DNA from: Alphaproteobacteria bacterium | GTDB lineage: Bacteria; Pseudomonadota; Alphaproteobacteria; Rhizobiales; Rhizobiaceae | Reading direction: 5' to 3' | Length of the DNA stretch: 64,000 bases | Assembly (NCBI GenBank): GCA_018823835.1 | Contig: JAHJHT010000004.1 | Coordinates: 124,001 to 188,000, forward strand | Shown: piece by piece, positions 1 to 8,384 of the stretch | Layout of the letters: each line of letters opens with the position of its first letter | How positions within the stretch are numbered: position 1 is the stretch's first letter | Notes under the pieces: model-generated | The model's database searches: none | What the model was told of the DNA's origin: nothing | What the model saw: only the letters and a program-made list of their open reading frames with translations | Position numbers and translations under genes: made by a program

Positions 1-148
1 TTGGTCTTTTGGGATTTGTCGGCCATGCAAGTCGCTCTTCGGATGGGTTCTGGTGCCAGATAGTCCGCGCGCGTCGTAACCGATGCGCCGTTGAGCGGCA
101 AGGGCGGGCTGGCACCGGCCGCCGCCGCCAAAGAAGGCAGGAAGGGTA

Positions 149-829
149 TTGCGGCTGCTGCGCACCTGCTATGGGCAGCGGATGTTGGAAGAATCACGCG
201 CGGAATTCATGCTTCGCTGGCATCTTTACAGGCGCTGGAAGAAGCCGCCCAGTACAAGGCGACAGGCGGAATACAGCTTTCACAAGATGCTCGACGGCGT
301 TGCTGCCGACAGCATTTTCCTGGATCTCGGCGCCAATGTCGGACACGTCTCGGCAAAGGCGCTGGAGCACAACCTGAAAGTGATCGCCTTCGAGCCTGAT
401 CCGGCAGCGTTGACCCTGCTTCGCAGTCGCTTCGGCAACAATCCGAACATCGAGATCATCCCGAAGGCAGTGGGCGCTTCCAACCGCGCGGCCAAGCTTC
501 ACCGCAGGACCGGGGACCTGACCGAGTGGTCGTCCCTGATCGAATTCGACTTCCATGCCGACGATCTGGCAGTCGATGTCGAAGTTGTCGATCTGGTCGA
601 TTTCGTCCGACAGCTGCCGAGGCCGGTAGGCGTCATGAAAATGGATATTGAAGGGGCAGAGGCGGAGTGTCTCGAGGCGCTGCTCGATTCAGGTCTGCAT
701 CGGTCCGTCGGCACCATCCTGGTCGAGACGCATGATCGATTTTCCAACGATCTCGCTGCACGCCTCGATGCGATCCGTGCCCGGATCGAGGGCGAAGGCA
801 TCGACAATATCGATCTGACGTGGGTCTGA
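149..829 (+). CDS. FkbM-family SAM-dependent methyltransferase
   Basis: A 226-residue protein with the FkbM methyltransferase pattern: a SAM-binding glycine motif (FLDLGANVGHVS, about residues 56-67), an acidic residue after the second strand (AFEPDP) and the FkbM-typical MKMDIEGAE segment near residue 168. Family members O-methylate sugars or small metabolites; the substrate cannot be read here. No transmembrane segment or signal peptide is visible. The first ATG at 149 was used, but a start at the internal Met encoded at 182 is possible because no clear ribosome binding site decides it. The glycosyltransferase on the opposite strand nearby may hint at glycan modification, which is inference only. 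The 148 bases before it hold nothing I can support. Confidence 0.8.
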   Translation: MRLLRTCYGQRMLEESRAEFMLRWHLYRRWKKPPSTRRQAEYSFHKMLDGVAADSIFLDLGANVGHVSAKALEHNLKVIAFEPDPAALTLLRSRFGNNPNIEIIPKAVGASNRAAKLHRRTGDLTEWSSLIEFDFHADDLAVDVEVVDLVDFVRQLPRPVGVMKMDIEGAEAECLEALLDSGLHRSVGTILVETHDRFSNDLAARLDAIRARIEGEGIDNIDLTWV

Positions 830-925
830 CGTCCGGAAATGATACAAAACTGCCGCATTCGCAGCATTGAACCGACACAATCGCGACCGATAAGCCAGCC
901 TAGGAAAATGGGCCCGGGGCTTATC

Positions 926-1180
926 ATGACGACCACTGGCATGCGCCGCGAAAGCGCGGACACCCGTTACGGGGCACGATCACGGCTGCGTCCGGCCGAG
1001 ACCGTGCGGCGGCCGAACGCCGAGGTGGCCGCAGGTCCGTTCGGCATTCCCGCGAACGGCGCCGCGCGAACCGGCAGCACGACGGGCGCCATGCTGACCG
1101 CGCTGTTGATCGTCTATCCCGCCTTCGCGACCGTCACCGTCATTGCGCTCGGCCTGCTGCTCGGACCGGCCGGCGCCTGA
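926..1180 (+). CDS. Small hypothetical protein with C-terminal membrane segment
   Basis: An 84-residue frame rich in Arg and Ala in its first half, ending in one strongly hydrophobic stretch (about residues 55-80, containing LTALLIVYPAFATVTVIAL) that could be a membrane anchor. A longer version from 839 exists, but its extra residues look uncoded. No family is recognised. It ends 16 bases before the convergent glycosyltransferase gene. The hydrophobic run and third-position GC bias favour a real gene, but there is no clear ribosome binding site, so the call is weak. Confidence 0.35.
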   Translation: MTTTGMRRESADTRYGARSRLRPAETVRRPNAEVAAGPFGIPANGAARTGSTTGAMLTALLIVYPAFATVTVIALGLLLGPAGA

Positions 1181-1196
1181 GCTCCAAGCGGTCCGG

Positions 1197-2138
1197 TCAG
1201 GCAAGCGTCTCGCCGTCGATGACACGCTGGTATAGCTCCAGATAGCCCGCTGCCGTGGCGGAGATCGGGAACTTGTCGGCTGCGTATTGCCGGATGCTCT
1301 CGGGCTTGAGCGACGCGACCTCTTCGAGCGCCTCGGCGAATTGATCGTCGGTTTCGAACAGGCGCCCGGACTCTGCCGATACGGTTTCGGGCAAGGCGCC
1401 CCATGGTGTCGAAAGCACCGGTGTCCCGCAAAGCATCGCCTCCACCGGTGCCATGCCGAATGCCTCTTCGATCGAAATCGGGTTCAGGAATGCTCTTGCC
1501 GAGCCGAGGAGTTCCACCTTGCCCTGTCCGTCGACCGAGCCGTGGATTCGGTATCGCGATGCAAAAGACTTCAGGAAGAGACGGTTTCGACGATTCTCGC
1601 TGCGAGCCAGCATGTCAACGCGCCGACCGCCAGCAAGATCGAGCTTGAAGTCAAAGCGTTCGGCAAGATCCATGGCGCGCGCCAAGCCCTTGTCCGGCCG
1701 TGCGAAACCGGCAAGGAAAAGCAGCCGGTCCGTTTTCGGACTCAGGTGGTAGTCGTCGACGGGAAAGCCGTTGTAGACGAAGGTTTCGCGGCCGTGGCTC
1801 TCGGCATGACGGCGGCTCACAAAGTTCCAGTTGCCACGCTCGCAATTGACGGTTCGACTGCCGCTGTGGCCGGTGTTCAGGATCTTGAACGGCATGTCCT
1901 CGTCGTACCAGCCGTGCCGGTGCACGATATCGCTGTCCGGAGGGACCAGCCCTGCCACCTCGGACGCCTCCCGCACCGCGCGCACCTCGCAGAATGGATG
2001 GCTCGACCCGGCGGGAGCCAGGATGGTAACCCGGTGGCCGAGGCGGACCAGTTCACGCGCCAGCCACTGGACCTGCCTGCCCGTTCCGCCGTAGCCGACT
2101 ACGGGGATCATCTCTTCAACAATAAGGGTGATCTTCAT
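1197..2138 (-). CDS. Glycosyltransferase, GT4-like (group 1)
   Basis: A 313-residue GT-B fold glycosyltransferase. The N-terminal domain opens with MKITLIVEEMIPVVGYGGTG, the usual nucleotide-sugar fold start with a Gly-rich loop. The C-terminal domain carries the GT4 signature ISIEEAFGMAPVEAM (two Glu spaced by seven residues) followed by CGTPVLSTPWGALPE. It is somewhat shorter than typical GT4 enzymes (350-400 residues), with a compact linker between domains. It would transfer a sugar from an activated donor at the cytoplasmic face; donor and acceptor are unknown. It appears monocistronic and faces the FkbM region head to head at its 3' end. Confidence 0.85.
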   Translation of the reverse strand: MKITLIVEEMIPVVGYGGTGRQVQWLARELVRLGHRVTILAPAGSSHPFCEVRAVREASEVAGLVPPDSDIVHRHGWYDEDMPFKILNTGHSGSRTVNCERGNWNFVSRRHAESHGRETFVYNGFPVDDYHLSPKTDRLLFLAGFARPDKGLARAMDLAERFDFKLDLAGGRRVDMLARSENRRNRLFLKSFASRYRIHGSVDGQGKVELLGSARAFLNPISIEEAFGMAPVEAMLCGTPVLSTPWGALPETVSAESGRLFETDDQFAEALEEVASLKPESIRQYAADKFPISATAAGYLELYQRVIDGETLA

Positions 2139-2237
2139 CTGTCATTGCCCCACAGGTCAGCCCACAGGGAAACGAACCTGGGTACAGTCACCCGGGACTG
2201 CCTGAAGCGTAGTTGCTAATCAACCCCGACGCGGCGC

Positions 2238-2651
2238 TTAAGTTCCCTGCCTGTCGAGGTGATAGGTCAGCGCCATGGCGATGCAGTGCGCCAGGATATC
2301 GCGGTCAACAGCGCCGCCCGGCGTCAGAAGAATCGCACGGTTGCCTTCAAAGACGAGGCCTTGCGGGTAAATCTCGCGAAAGCGGTTCACCAGTCCCGTG
2401 CGGCAGATGAAATAGAGGCCCACGCGACCATCGGCCGACGGCGCCAGCCTGACAGAGCTTCCTACATTTGCCTTTTGCGGGGTGAAGGACGGCTGGCCCC
2501 ATTTCAGCGATTCCGCGAGTTGCCCGACGCGGGGCAATTCTTTCGCCACCCGGTGAATCAGCGCCCGAAGGCGCAGCATTTCCGTCCGCGCCGGCTCCGG
2601 GGCCGAGGCGAGGAACGCATCGACCGCCTGCTCACGGACGGACGAAGTCAT
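2238..2651 (-). CDS. DUF1801 domain protein
   Basis: A 137-residue protein of the DUF1801 (YdhG-like) family. It shows the family core around residues 45-60 (ESLKWGQPSFTP) and the mid-protein strand pair GLYFICRTGLVNRF. These small alpha/beta proteins have no agreed biochemical role. Its start overlaps the end of tag by 20 bases on the same strand, so the two are very probably co-transcribed and translationally coupled. That suggests, without proof, a link to DNA-damage functions. No membrane segment or signal is seen. Confidence 0.75.
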   Translation of the reverse strand: MTSSVREQAVDAFLASAPEPARTEMLRLRALIHRVAKELPRVGQLAESLKWGQPSFTPQKANVGSSVRLAPSADGRVGLYFICRTGLVNRFREIYPQGLVFEGNRAILLTPGGAVDRDILAHCIAMALTYHLDRQGT

Positions 2652-3273
2652 TGCGCTCCTTCTCGATCGCGTCGCGGCAGATGCAGCCCTCCAGGTGGTC
2701 GTTGACGAGGCCCATGGCCTGCATGAAGGCGTAGACCGTGGTCGGGCCGACGAAGGACCAGCCGCGCTTCTTCAGCTCCTTGGAAATGCGGACCGAGACG
2801 GCGGTGGTCGGATTGGCCCGCAGATGCGCCAGGTCCATCCGTGCCGGCCGCTCTTCCGGACCAGGCTCGAAGCGCCAGAACCATGAAGCCAGCGAGCCGA
2901 ACTCGTCGGCCATTTCGCGGGCGCGCTGCGCATTGTTGATGGTCGAGACGATCTTGCCGCGATGGCGCACGATGCCGGCGTCCTGCAGCAGGCGCTCGAT
3001 GTCGGCGTCGCCGAACTCGGCGACCTTGTCGAATTCGAAATTGGCGAAGCCGGCGCGGAAGTTCTCGCGCTTGCGCAGGATTGTCAGCCAGGACAGGCCG
3101 GACTGAAACCCCTCGAGGCAGATCTTCTCGAACAACCGGCGGTCTTCCGAGACGGGGCGGCCCCATTCATGGTCATGGTAGTGCAGGTAGTCGGGAAGGT
3201 TGCCGTGCCAGAAACAGCGCATGCGGCCGTCCGGCCCCTCGATCAATCCGGTGCTGTTTTCGTCCAAAGCCAT
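2632..3273 (-). CDS. tag: DNA-3-methyladenine glycosylase I
   Basis: A 213-residue Tag enzyme that removes 3-methyladenine from alkylated DNA as the first step of base excision repair. The zinc-snap ligands known from E. coli Tag are all visible: Cys20 (RCFW), His33 (HYHDHEWG), and the C-terminal His and Cys in VNDHLEGCICRD. The base-recognition stretch FEKICLEGFQSGLSW is intact. Length is about 20 residues above E. coli Tag because of an N-terminal extension; a start at Met18 (MRCFWH) would remove it. DUF1801 follows with a 20-base overlap. Confidence 0.95.
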   Translation of the reverse strand: MALDENSTGLIEGPDGRMRCFWHGNLPDYLHYHDHEWGRPVSEDRRLFEKICLEGFQSGLSWLTILRKRENFRAGFANFEFDKVAEFGDADIERLLQDAGIVRHRGKIVSTINNAQRAREMADEFGSLASWFWRFEPGPEERPARMDLAHLRANPTTAVSVRISKELKKRGWSFVGPTTVYAFMQAMGLVNDHLEGCICRDAIEKERNDFVRP

Positions 3274-3369
3274 TCGTTAACGCCTGATCGGCCCCTGTTT
3301 AGATGGCCTTTACCAGATTCCTGAACCCGGCGGTAACCACACCAAAAGCTTTACTGACAAAACGGCATT

Positions 3370-3386
3370 TGAATCATTTCGATTCA
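3370..3386. promoter_or_regulatory. Short dyad upstream of the L,D-transpeptidase gene
   Basis: TGAATC and GATTCA are perfect inverted 6-base arms separated by 5 bases, about 85 bases before the transpeptidase start, in the 196-base gap between tag and that gene. It could be an operator. No regulator is assigned, and a chance dyad of this size is possible. Confidence 0.25.
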
Positions 3387-3469
3387 CCTTTCGGTTGCCG
3401 TCACGCGCCAACATGATCGCCGAGCCCGAGGCAATTCCTCGCCAAGCGTCCCCGTGTTGAGAGCGTGTC

Positions 3470-4234
3470 ATGAAGAAACTTGTTGTGCTTGTCAGTTCGG
3501 CCTTGATTGCCGTTTCCGCCATCCCGGCCTCCGCCAACGACCGTTATGCCGAGCGTCCGCCGGTAGTCGTGAGCCCCGATCTCTCGGCGCCCTGGCTTTT
3601 GCAGCTTGGCCGCACGCCGGGCAAGGTGCTCAGGCGGCAGCAGCCGGCGGTCATTCAGCGCGAGGCAGACCGGCGGATCCGTAGCCTGATGGGCGGCCGG
3701 CAGGACCCGGTTCGCACCTCCGCGGTGATCGGGCGGCAGCCGCAGCCAAAGCCGCAGCGCCAGGCGCAGCCCCAGATGGATCCGATGTTCCTGCCGCAGG
3801 TGGTAGACTATGACGGGCCGCACAAGCCGGGCACCATCATCATCGACACCAACCAGAACTTCCTGTTCCTGGTCGAGCAGGGCGGCAAGGCGCGGCGCTA
3901 CGGCGTCGGCACCGGCAAGCCCGGCTTTGAGTGGGCCGGCACGCACAAGATCACGCAGAAGCGCGAGTGGCCGGACTGGCGCCCGCCGGCGGAGATGATT
4001 GCCCGCGAGCGCGCCAAGGGCCGCAACCTGCCGGTGCACATGGCGGGCGGGCCGGAGAATCCGCTCGGCGCACGCGCTCTCTATCTCGGCTCGACGCTCT
4101 ACCGCATCCACGGCACTAACCAGCCCTGGACGATCGGGCGCGCCGTGTCGTCGGGCTGCATCCGCATGCGCAACGAGGACGTGATCGAGCTCTACGAAAG
4201 GGCCGGCGTCGGCACGACGGTCATCGTCATTTAA
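3470..4234 (+). CDS. L,D-transpeptidase (YkuD domain), exported
   Basis: A 254-residue periplasmic enzyme. Residues 1-22 form a signal peptide ending ASA before NDR. Residues 40-110 are a Gln/Pro/Arg-rich linker, and residues 115-254 form the YkuD domain with catalytic His214 (HGTNQPW) and Cys230 in SSGCIRM, so the active site is complete. Such enzymes make 3-3 cross-links in peptidoglycan or attach proteins to it, and rhizobia carry many paralogues. It is monocistronic and followed by a hairpin terminator. The exact role (cross-linking versus protein anchoring) cannot be told from sequence. Confidence 0.9.
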   Translation: MKKLVVLVSSALIAVSAIPASANDRYAERPPVVVSPDLSAPWLLQLGRTPGKVLRRQQPAVIQREADRRIRSLMGGRQDPVRTSAVIGRQPQPKPQRQAQPQMDPMFLPQVVDYDGPHKPGTIIIDTNQNFLFLVEQGGKARRYGVGTGKPGFEWAGTHKITQKREWPDWRPPAEMIARERAKGRNLPVHMAGGPENPLGARALYLGSTLYRIHGTNQPWTIGRAVSSGCIRMRNEDVIELYERAGVGTTVIVI

Positions 4235-4283
4235 CATTCACAGGTCGGGGGACGGGCCGGGCGTGGGGGCACGGCCTGCCGGC

Positions 4284-4320
4284 AAGGGCGGAGCGGCCAG
4301 CAAAAGGCCGCCCGCCCTTT
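4284..4320 (+). terminator. Rho-independent terminator after the transpeptidase gene
   Basis: Arms AAGGGCG...CGCCCTT and inner GCGGCC...GGCCGC form an imperfect stem around an AGCAAAA loop, followed by TTTCCTGTTT. It lies 50 bases after the stop codon. Confidence 0.6.
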
Positions 4321-4445
4321 CCTGTTTCAGCACGGCCCGACCTGAGCGGCGCGCGCGTCGCGGGATGGCCAGCCCGTTTCGCATTTGTCGTGTTGCGCTC
4401 CTGGCGCGTGCTCGATAGTGGCGATCCATCAACAGGACTCCTCCC

Positions 4446-5366
4446 ATGTCGATCGAAGACACGCGCACCCTGAAGGGCGGCCCGGTTGCCGCCCGCATCA
4501 TCGCCGAAGTGCGCGAGGCCGCGGCGCTTTCAACCGAGCAGGGTTTTCCGCCGAAGCTGGTCTCGGTAACGGTCGGCGATGTCGATGCGGTCGACGTCTA
4601 TGTGCGCAACCAGCGCGCCAAGGCCGAGACGGCCGGCATCGGTTTCGAGGAGCGGCGCTTTCCCGCCGAGGTAACGGCCGCCGAACTGGAGGCGGCGATC
4701 CACGCCATGAACGCCGACCCGCGCGTTACCGGCATCATCATCCAGCGGCCGACACCGGCGCATATCCCGATCAAGGCGATCCAGGCTTCCGTGCATCCCC
4801 TGAAGGACGTCGAGGGCATGCACCCGGCCTCGATCGGCAACATCGTCTACAACGAGCTCGATCTTGCGCCCTGCACGGCGGCGGCATCGGTCGAGCTGCT
4901 GAAGGAGACCGGGCTCGACCTCAAGGGGCTCGAGGTGGTCGTGGTCGGCCATTCCGAGATCGTCGGAAAGCCAATCGCGTTCCTGCTGATGAGCGAGGGG
5001 GCGACGGTGACGGTGTGCCACCATATGACCCGCTCGGTCGCCGCGCATGCCCGCCGGGCCGACGCGCTGTTCGTCGCTGTCGGCAAGCCCCGGCTGATCA
5101 AGGCCGACATGGTGAAGCCCGGCGCAGCGGTCATCGACATCGGCATCAACAGCGAGACATTGCCCGACGGGTCGACCCGGATCGTTGGCGATGTCGACAC
5201 CGACAGCGTGCGGCAGGTCGCGTCGTGGATCACGCCGGTGCCGGGCGGCGTCGGGCCGGTGACGGTCGCGATCCTGCTACGCAACACCATCGTCGCGCTC
5301 AACCGGCAGCGCTCGCTCTACCAGGCGACCTACGGTGTCGAGCGCGACAGTCTGGCGGCCGAGTAG
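4446..5366 (+). CDS. folD: FolD-like methylenetetrahydrofolate dehydrogenase, divergent paralogue
   Basis: A 306-residue FolD-family protein, which normally interconverts 5,10-methylene-, methenyl- and 10-formyl-tetrahydrofolate. The Rossmann motif is clear (VVVGHSEIVGKPIAFLL, residues 165-181), as is the C-terminal signature ITPVPGGVGPVT. Two folate-site residues differ from the canonical enzyme. In YVRNQ (52-56) the catalytic Lys expected at position 56 is Gln, and KDVDG is KDVEG, putting Glu at 123 where Asp is expected. Tyr52 and Gln100 are kept. By known mutant work on bifunctional enzymes, loss of this Lys removes cyclohydrolase activity, so this may be only a dehydrogenase. It ends directly against the convergent glcF stop codon. 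A second, canonical folD elsewhere is likely. Confidence 0.8.
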   Translation: MSIEDTRTLKGGPVAARIIAEVREAAALSTEQGFPPKLVSVTVGDVDAVDVYVRNQRAKAETAGIGFEERRFPAEVTAAELEAAIHAMNADPRVTGIIIQRPTPAHIPIKAIQASVHPLKDVEGMHPASIGNIVYNELDLAPCTAAASVELLKETGLDLKGLEVVVVGHSEIVGKPIAFLLMSEGATVTVCHHMTRSVAAHARRADALFVAVGKPRLIKADMVKPGAAVIDIGINSETLPDGSTRIVGDVDTDSVRQVASWITPVPGGVGPVTVAILLRNTIVALNRQRSLYQATYGVERDSLAAE

Positions 5367-6695
5367 CTATTCGGCGGCTTGCAGCGCTGCCGTGGCCGGC
5401 AGGCCCTTCGGCCGTTTGCCGCCATAGGCCCAGTCGAGCAACTCGATCGTGTGGACGATGGGCAGGGAGGCGGCCGAGGCGATCTGCGTGATGCAGCCGA
5501 TGTTGCCGGTGGCGACAAGCGCGGCACCCGTGGCCTCAATGTTCTTCACCTTGCGCTCGCGCAGCCTGGCCGAAATTTCCGGCTGCATGATGTTGTAGGT
5601 GCCAGCCGAGCCGCAGCAGAGATGCCCCTCCCGCGGCTCGCGCACGACGAAGCCGGCCTTGGTGAGCAATTCCTTCGGCTGGCGGACGATCTTCTGGCCA
5701 TGCTGCATCGAGCAGGCAGAGTGGTAGGCGACCTCAAGGCCCGATTTTTGCGGCGGCTCGGGCAGGTCGAGCGTCGCCAGATATTCCGTGATGTCCTTCG
5801 CCAGCTCGGAAACCCTTTTCGCCTTCTCGGCATAGGCAGGGTCGAGCCTGAGCATGAAGCCGTAATCCTTGATCGTCGTGCCGCAGCCCGAGGTGGTGAC
5901 GATGATGGCGTCGAGCCCGCCCCGATCGATCTCGCGCGTCCAGGCGTCGACGTTGCGGCGCGCCGAGGCCAGCGCCTGCTCCTCGCGGCCCATGTGATGC
6001 ACCAGCGCGCCGCAGCAGCCCTCGCCCCTCGGGACAACGACGTCGATGCCAAGCCTGGTGAGCAGCGATATCGCCGCCTCGTTGATGCCGGGATCGAGCA
6101 CCGGCTGGGCACAGCCGGTGAGGATGGCGACGCGGCCGAGCGACACGCCTTCGGCCGGATGATTGCCGGGGCGCGAGGTCGGCGATTTCGGCGGCACGGT
6201 GGCGGGCGCGAGCCTCAGCATCGCCGCCAGAGGCTTCAGCGATGGCGTGCGCTCGAACAGGCCGGCAAATGGCTGGCCGAGCCGCGCCAGCCCTAGCGCC
6301 AGCCGGAAGCGGCCGGGCTTCGGCAGCACGAAGGCAAGCAGCGAGCGGATGAAGCGGTCGGCCGGTGCGCGGGTGTAGGTCTTCTGGATATGCGCGCGGG
6401 CGTGATCAACGAGGTGCATGTAGTTTACACCCGACGGGCAGGTCGTCATGCAGGCGAGGCAGGACAGGCAGCGGTCGATATGGGTGACGATCTGCTCGTC
6501 GGCCGCGCGGCCGTTCTCCAGCATGTCCTTGATCAGGTAGATGCGCCCGCGCGGACTATCGAGCTCGTTGCCGAGCGTCACATAGGTCGGGCATGTGGCC
6601 GTGCAGAAGCCGCAATGCACGCATTTGCGCAGGATTTTTTCCGACTCCTCGACATGCGGGTCGGCCAGCTGCTCGGCGGTGAATGTGGTCTGCAC
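5367..6695 (-). CDS. glcF: Glycolate oxidase iron-sulfur subunit GlcF
   Basis: A 442-residue GlcF, the electron-transfer subunit of membrane-associated glycolate oxidase. Two [4Fe-4S] motifs are intact near the N terminus: Cys25/28/31/35 (CVHCGFCTATCP) and Cys76/79/82/86 (CLSCLACMTTCP). Two CCG cysteine-rich domains follow in the C-terminal half (GEGCCGALVHHMG and HLCCGSAGTYN). The start was set at a GTG (6693-6695) preceded by GAGG about 12 bases upstream. A much longer frame exists but runs antisense-like through the preceding gene. It is the last gene of the glcD-glcE-membrane protein-glcF unit. Confidence 0.95.
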   Translation of the reverse strand: MQTTFTAEQLADPHVEESEKILRKCVHCGFCTATCPTYVTLGNELDSPRGRIYLIKDMLENGRAADEQIVTHIDRCLSCLACMTTCPSGVNYMHLVDHARAHIQKTYTRAPADRFIRSLLAFVLPKPGRFRLALGLARLGQPFAGLFERTPSLKPLAAMLRLAPATVPPKSPTSRPGNHPAEGVSLGRVAILTGCAQPVLDPGINEAAISLLTRLGIDVVVPRGEGCCGALVHHMGREEQALASARRNVDAWTREIDRGGLDAIIVTTSGCGTTIKDYGFMLRLDPAYAEKAKRVSELAKDITEYLATLDLPEPPQKSGLEVAYHSACSMQHGQKIVRQPKELLTKAGFVVREPREGHLCCGSAGTYNIMQPEISARLRERKVKNIEATGAALVATGNIGCITQIASAASLPIVHTIELLDWAYGGKRPKGLPATAALQAAE

Positions 6696-6727
6696 GCGAT
6701 GACGATTCCTCGACTTGGGCTTTCGCC

Positions 6728-7108
6728 CTAGATGATCCAGCTCTCGGGATTCTTGATCGGCTCGTTGCGGCCCAGCGCCTGCAGCCCGATGATGCAGCGG
6801 ACGATGAACCAGACGGCGACCGCGAACATCAGCAGGAAGCCGATGGCGAGCAGCATCAGCACGGCTGATACGAGCGCATAGAGCAGGCCGATCCAGAATG
6901 TGCGGATCAGCCAGGTGTAGTGGCTCTCGATGAAGCCGCCGGCCTTGCCGCGGTTGACATAGGCCAGCACGATGCCGACCAGTCCGCTCACGCCGATGAC
7001 GAGTCCGGCCAGATAGAGAATGTAGATGACCATCACGTTGGTCGGGCCGGGCTCGAGCCAGCCGTCGGTCTTGCGCGGCGTCGACGGTTGGGGATTGCTG
7101 TCGCTCAT
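6728..7108 (-). CDS. DUF4870-like small membrane protein inside the glc operon
   Basis: A 126-residue integral membrane protein with about three hydrophobic segments: residues 25-48 (VMVIYILYLAGLVIGVSG), 70-85 and 88-108. Its pattern, including GKAGGFIESHYTWLIRTF, matches the DUF4870 type. Its ATG shares the ATGA overlap with the glcE stop, so it is translationally coupled to glcE. It precedes glcF by about 30 bases. Function is not known. Placement between two catalytic subunits suggests a membrane anchor or assembly partner for the oxidase, which is inference. Confidence 0.8.
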   Translation of the reverse strand: MSDSNPQPSTPRKTDGWLEPGPTNVMVIYILYLAGLVIGVSGLVGIVLAYVNRGKAGGFIESHYTWLIRTFWIGLLYALVSAVLMLLAIGFLLMFAVAVWFIVRCIIGLQALGRNEPIKNPESWII

Positions 7109-8373
7109 GACTCGCTCCTCTCCTCTTCGGTTGCGGCAACCTTAGCAGACGGCGCGCCGGACACCATGCGGCCCGGGCTGAGTATCCCCTTGGGATCGAA
7201 CTCGGCCTTCAGCCGCGCGGCCAGTGCGGCGAGCGGGGCCGGCTGCGGCTCGAAGACGGGAACGGCGGCGCGCCAGGCGGGGCTGGCGCGCATCAGCGTG
7301 GCATGGCCGCCGCCGAAATCGGCAATGAGCCTGCGCAGCGTCTCGGCCTCGGGCTCGGCCTCCATGCGCAGCCAGACAAGACCGCCCTGCCAGTCGTAAT
7401 AGGCGTCGGCGCCGGTTTCCATGCGCAGCGCCAGAACCATCTTGTGCGCTTCGGACGGCGCCATAGAGACGCGCCAGACCGGACGCTCGGTGCCGTCGGC
7501 GAAGGGGACGCAGTCGCGGATGTCGCGCCACAGGGGTTTCGAAAACTGCGCTCCGACTTCCGACAGCGGACCGGCATTTTCGAGCAGCCGCTTCAGCGTA
7601 TCGACGCGGTAGGCGACCGACGGCCCAAACCCCTCGACGCGCAGCAGCGTCGCCGCATCGTCGCCGCGCATGTCGCTGGCGACGCGCTGCGTGACGCCAT
7701 AGGGCAGATGCGCGGCGGCCGACACCTCGGCGCTCGAGCCGAGCGCCAGGGCCATTGCGGCGGTCGCAAGCTCGTCTGTCAGGCCGCGGATGACGAGCGT
7801 CGTCTGCGTTTCGGCCGCAGGCAGCACTTTCACGGTAATGTCGGTCACGACGGCGAGCGTGCCCCAGGATCCGGCCATCAGCTTGGAGAGGTCGTAGCCG
7901 GTAACATTCTTGACGACGCGTCCGCCCGACTTGAACAGCTCGCCTCGACCCGACACCGCGTTGACGCCCAGCACGTGGTCACGCACCGCGCCCGCGCGCA
8001 GCCGGCGCGGACCGGAAAGATTGGTGGCGAGCGCGCCGCCGATCGTTCCGGTCTTGTCGGTCTGGGTGGGCGTACCGCCGAAGAGGCGCGTGCAGTTCAT
8101 CGGTTCGAAGGCCAGTTCCTGCCGGTGCTTGGCCAGGAGGCGCTCAATGTCGATCAGCGGCGTGCCGGCCTTGGCCGACAGGACCAGTTCCTCGGGCTCG
8201 TAAAGCGTGACGCCGGACAGGCCCGACAGGTCGAGCGCATGCTCGCACTGCATCGGCCGGCCAATGCCCCGCCGCGAGCCATGGCCGAAGATTTCGAGCG
8301 GCGCGTCTTCCGACAGCGCCCACTTCACGGCGTCCAGCACGTCGGTCTGGGAAAAGGGCATGAAGGTGGTCAT
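7105..8373 (-). CDS. glcE: Glycolate oxidase FAD-binding subunit GlcE
   Basis: A 422-residue GlcE with an N-terminal FAD-binding PCMH domain. The segment GSRRGIGRP near residue 35 sits in the FAD pyrophosphate site. The segments GGALATNLSGPRRLRAG and GGRVVKNVTGYDLSKLMAGS are typical of GlcE. With GlcD and GlcF it oxidises glycolate (and often D-lactate) to glyoxylate, passing electrons to the quinone pool. The start at 8373 (MTTFMPFSQ) fits family length; a longer frame upstream overlaps glcD and was dropped. The gene lies 11 bases after glcD on the minus strand. Confidence 0.95.
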   Translation of the reverse strand: MTTFMPFSQTDVLDAVKWALSEDAPLEIFGHGSRRGIGRPMQCEHALDLSGLSGVTLYEPEELVLSAKAGTPLIDIERLLAKHRQELAFEPMNCTRLFGGTPTQTDKTGTIGGALATNLSGPRRLRAGAVRDHVLGVNAVSGRGELFKSGGRVVKNVTGYDLSKLMAGSWGTLAVVTDITVKVLPAAETQTTLVIRGLTDELATAAMALALGSSAEVSAAAHLPYGVTQRVASDMRGDDAATLLRVEGFGPSVAYRVDTLKRLLENAGPLSEVGAQFSKPLWRDIRDCVPFADGTERPVWRVSMAPSEAHKMVLALRMETGADAYYDWQGGLVWLRMEAEPEAETLRRLIADFGGGHATLMRASPAWRAAVPVFEPQPAPLAALAARLKAEFDPKGILSPGRMVSGAPSAKVAATEEERSES

Positions 8374-8384
8374 GGGGCGGGCCG

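Noticed and set aside
6696-7139. Extended glcF frame of 590 residues
   Set aside because: The extra N terminus overlaps the DUF4870-like gene out of frame and is Arg/His-rich noise; GTG at 6695 with GAGG upstream fits family length.
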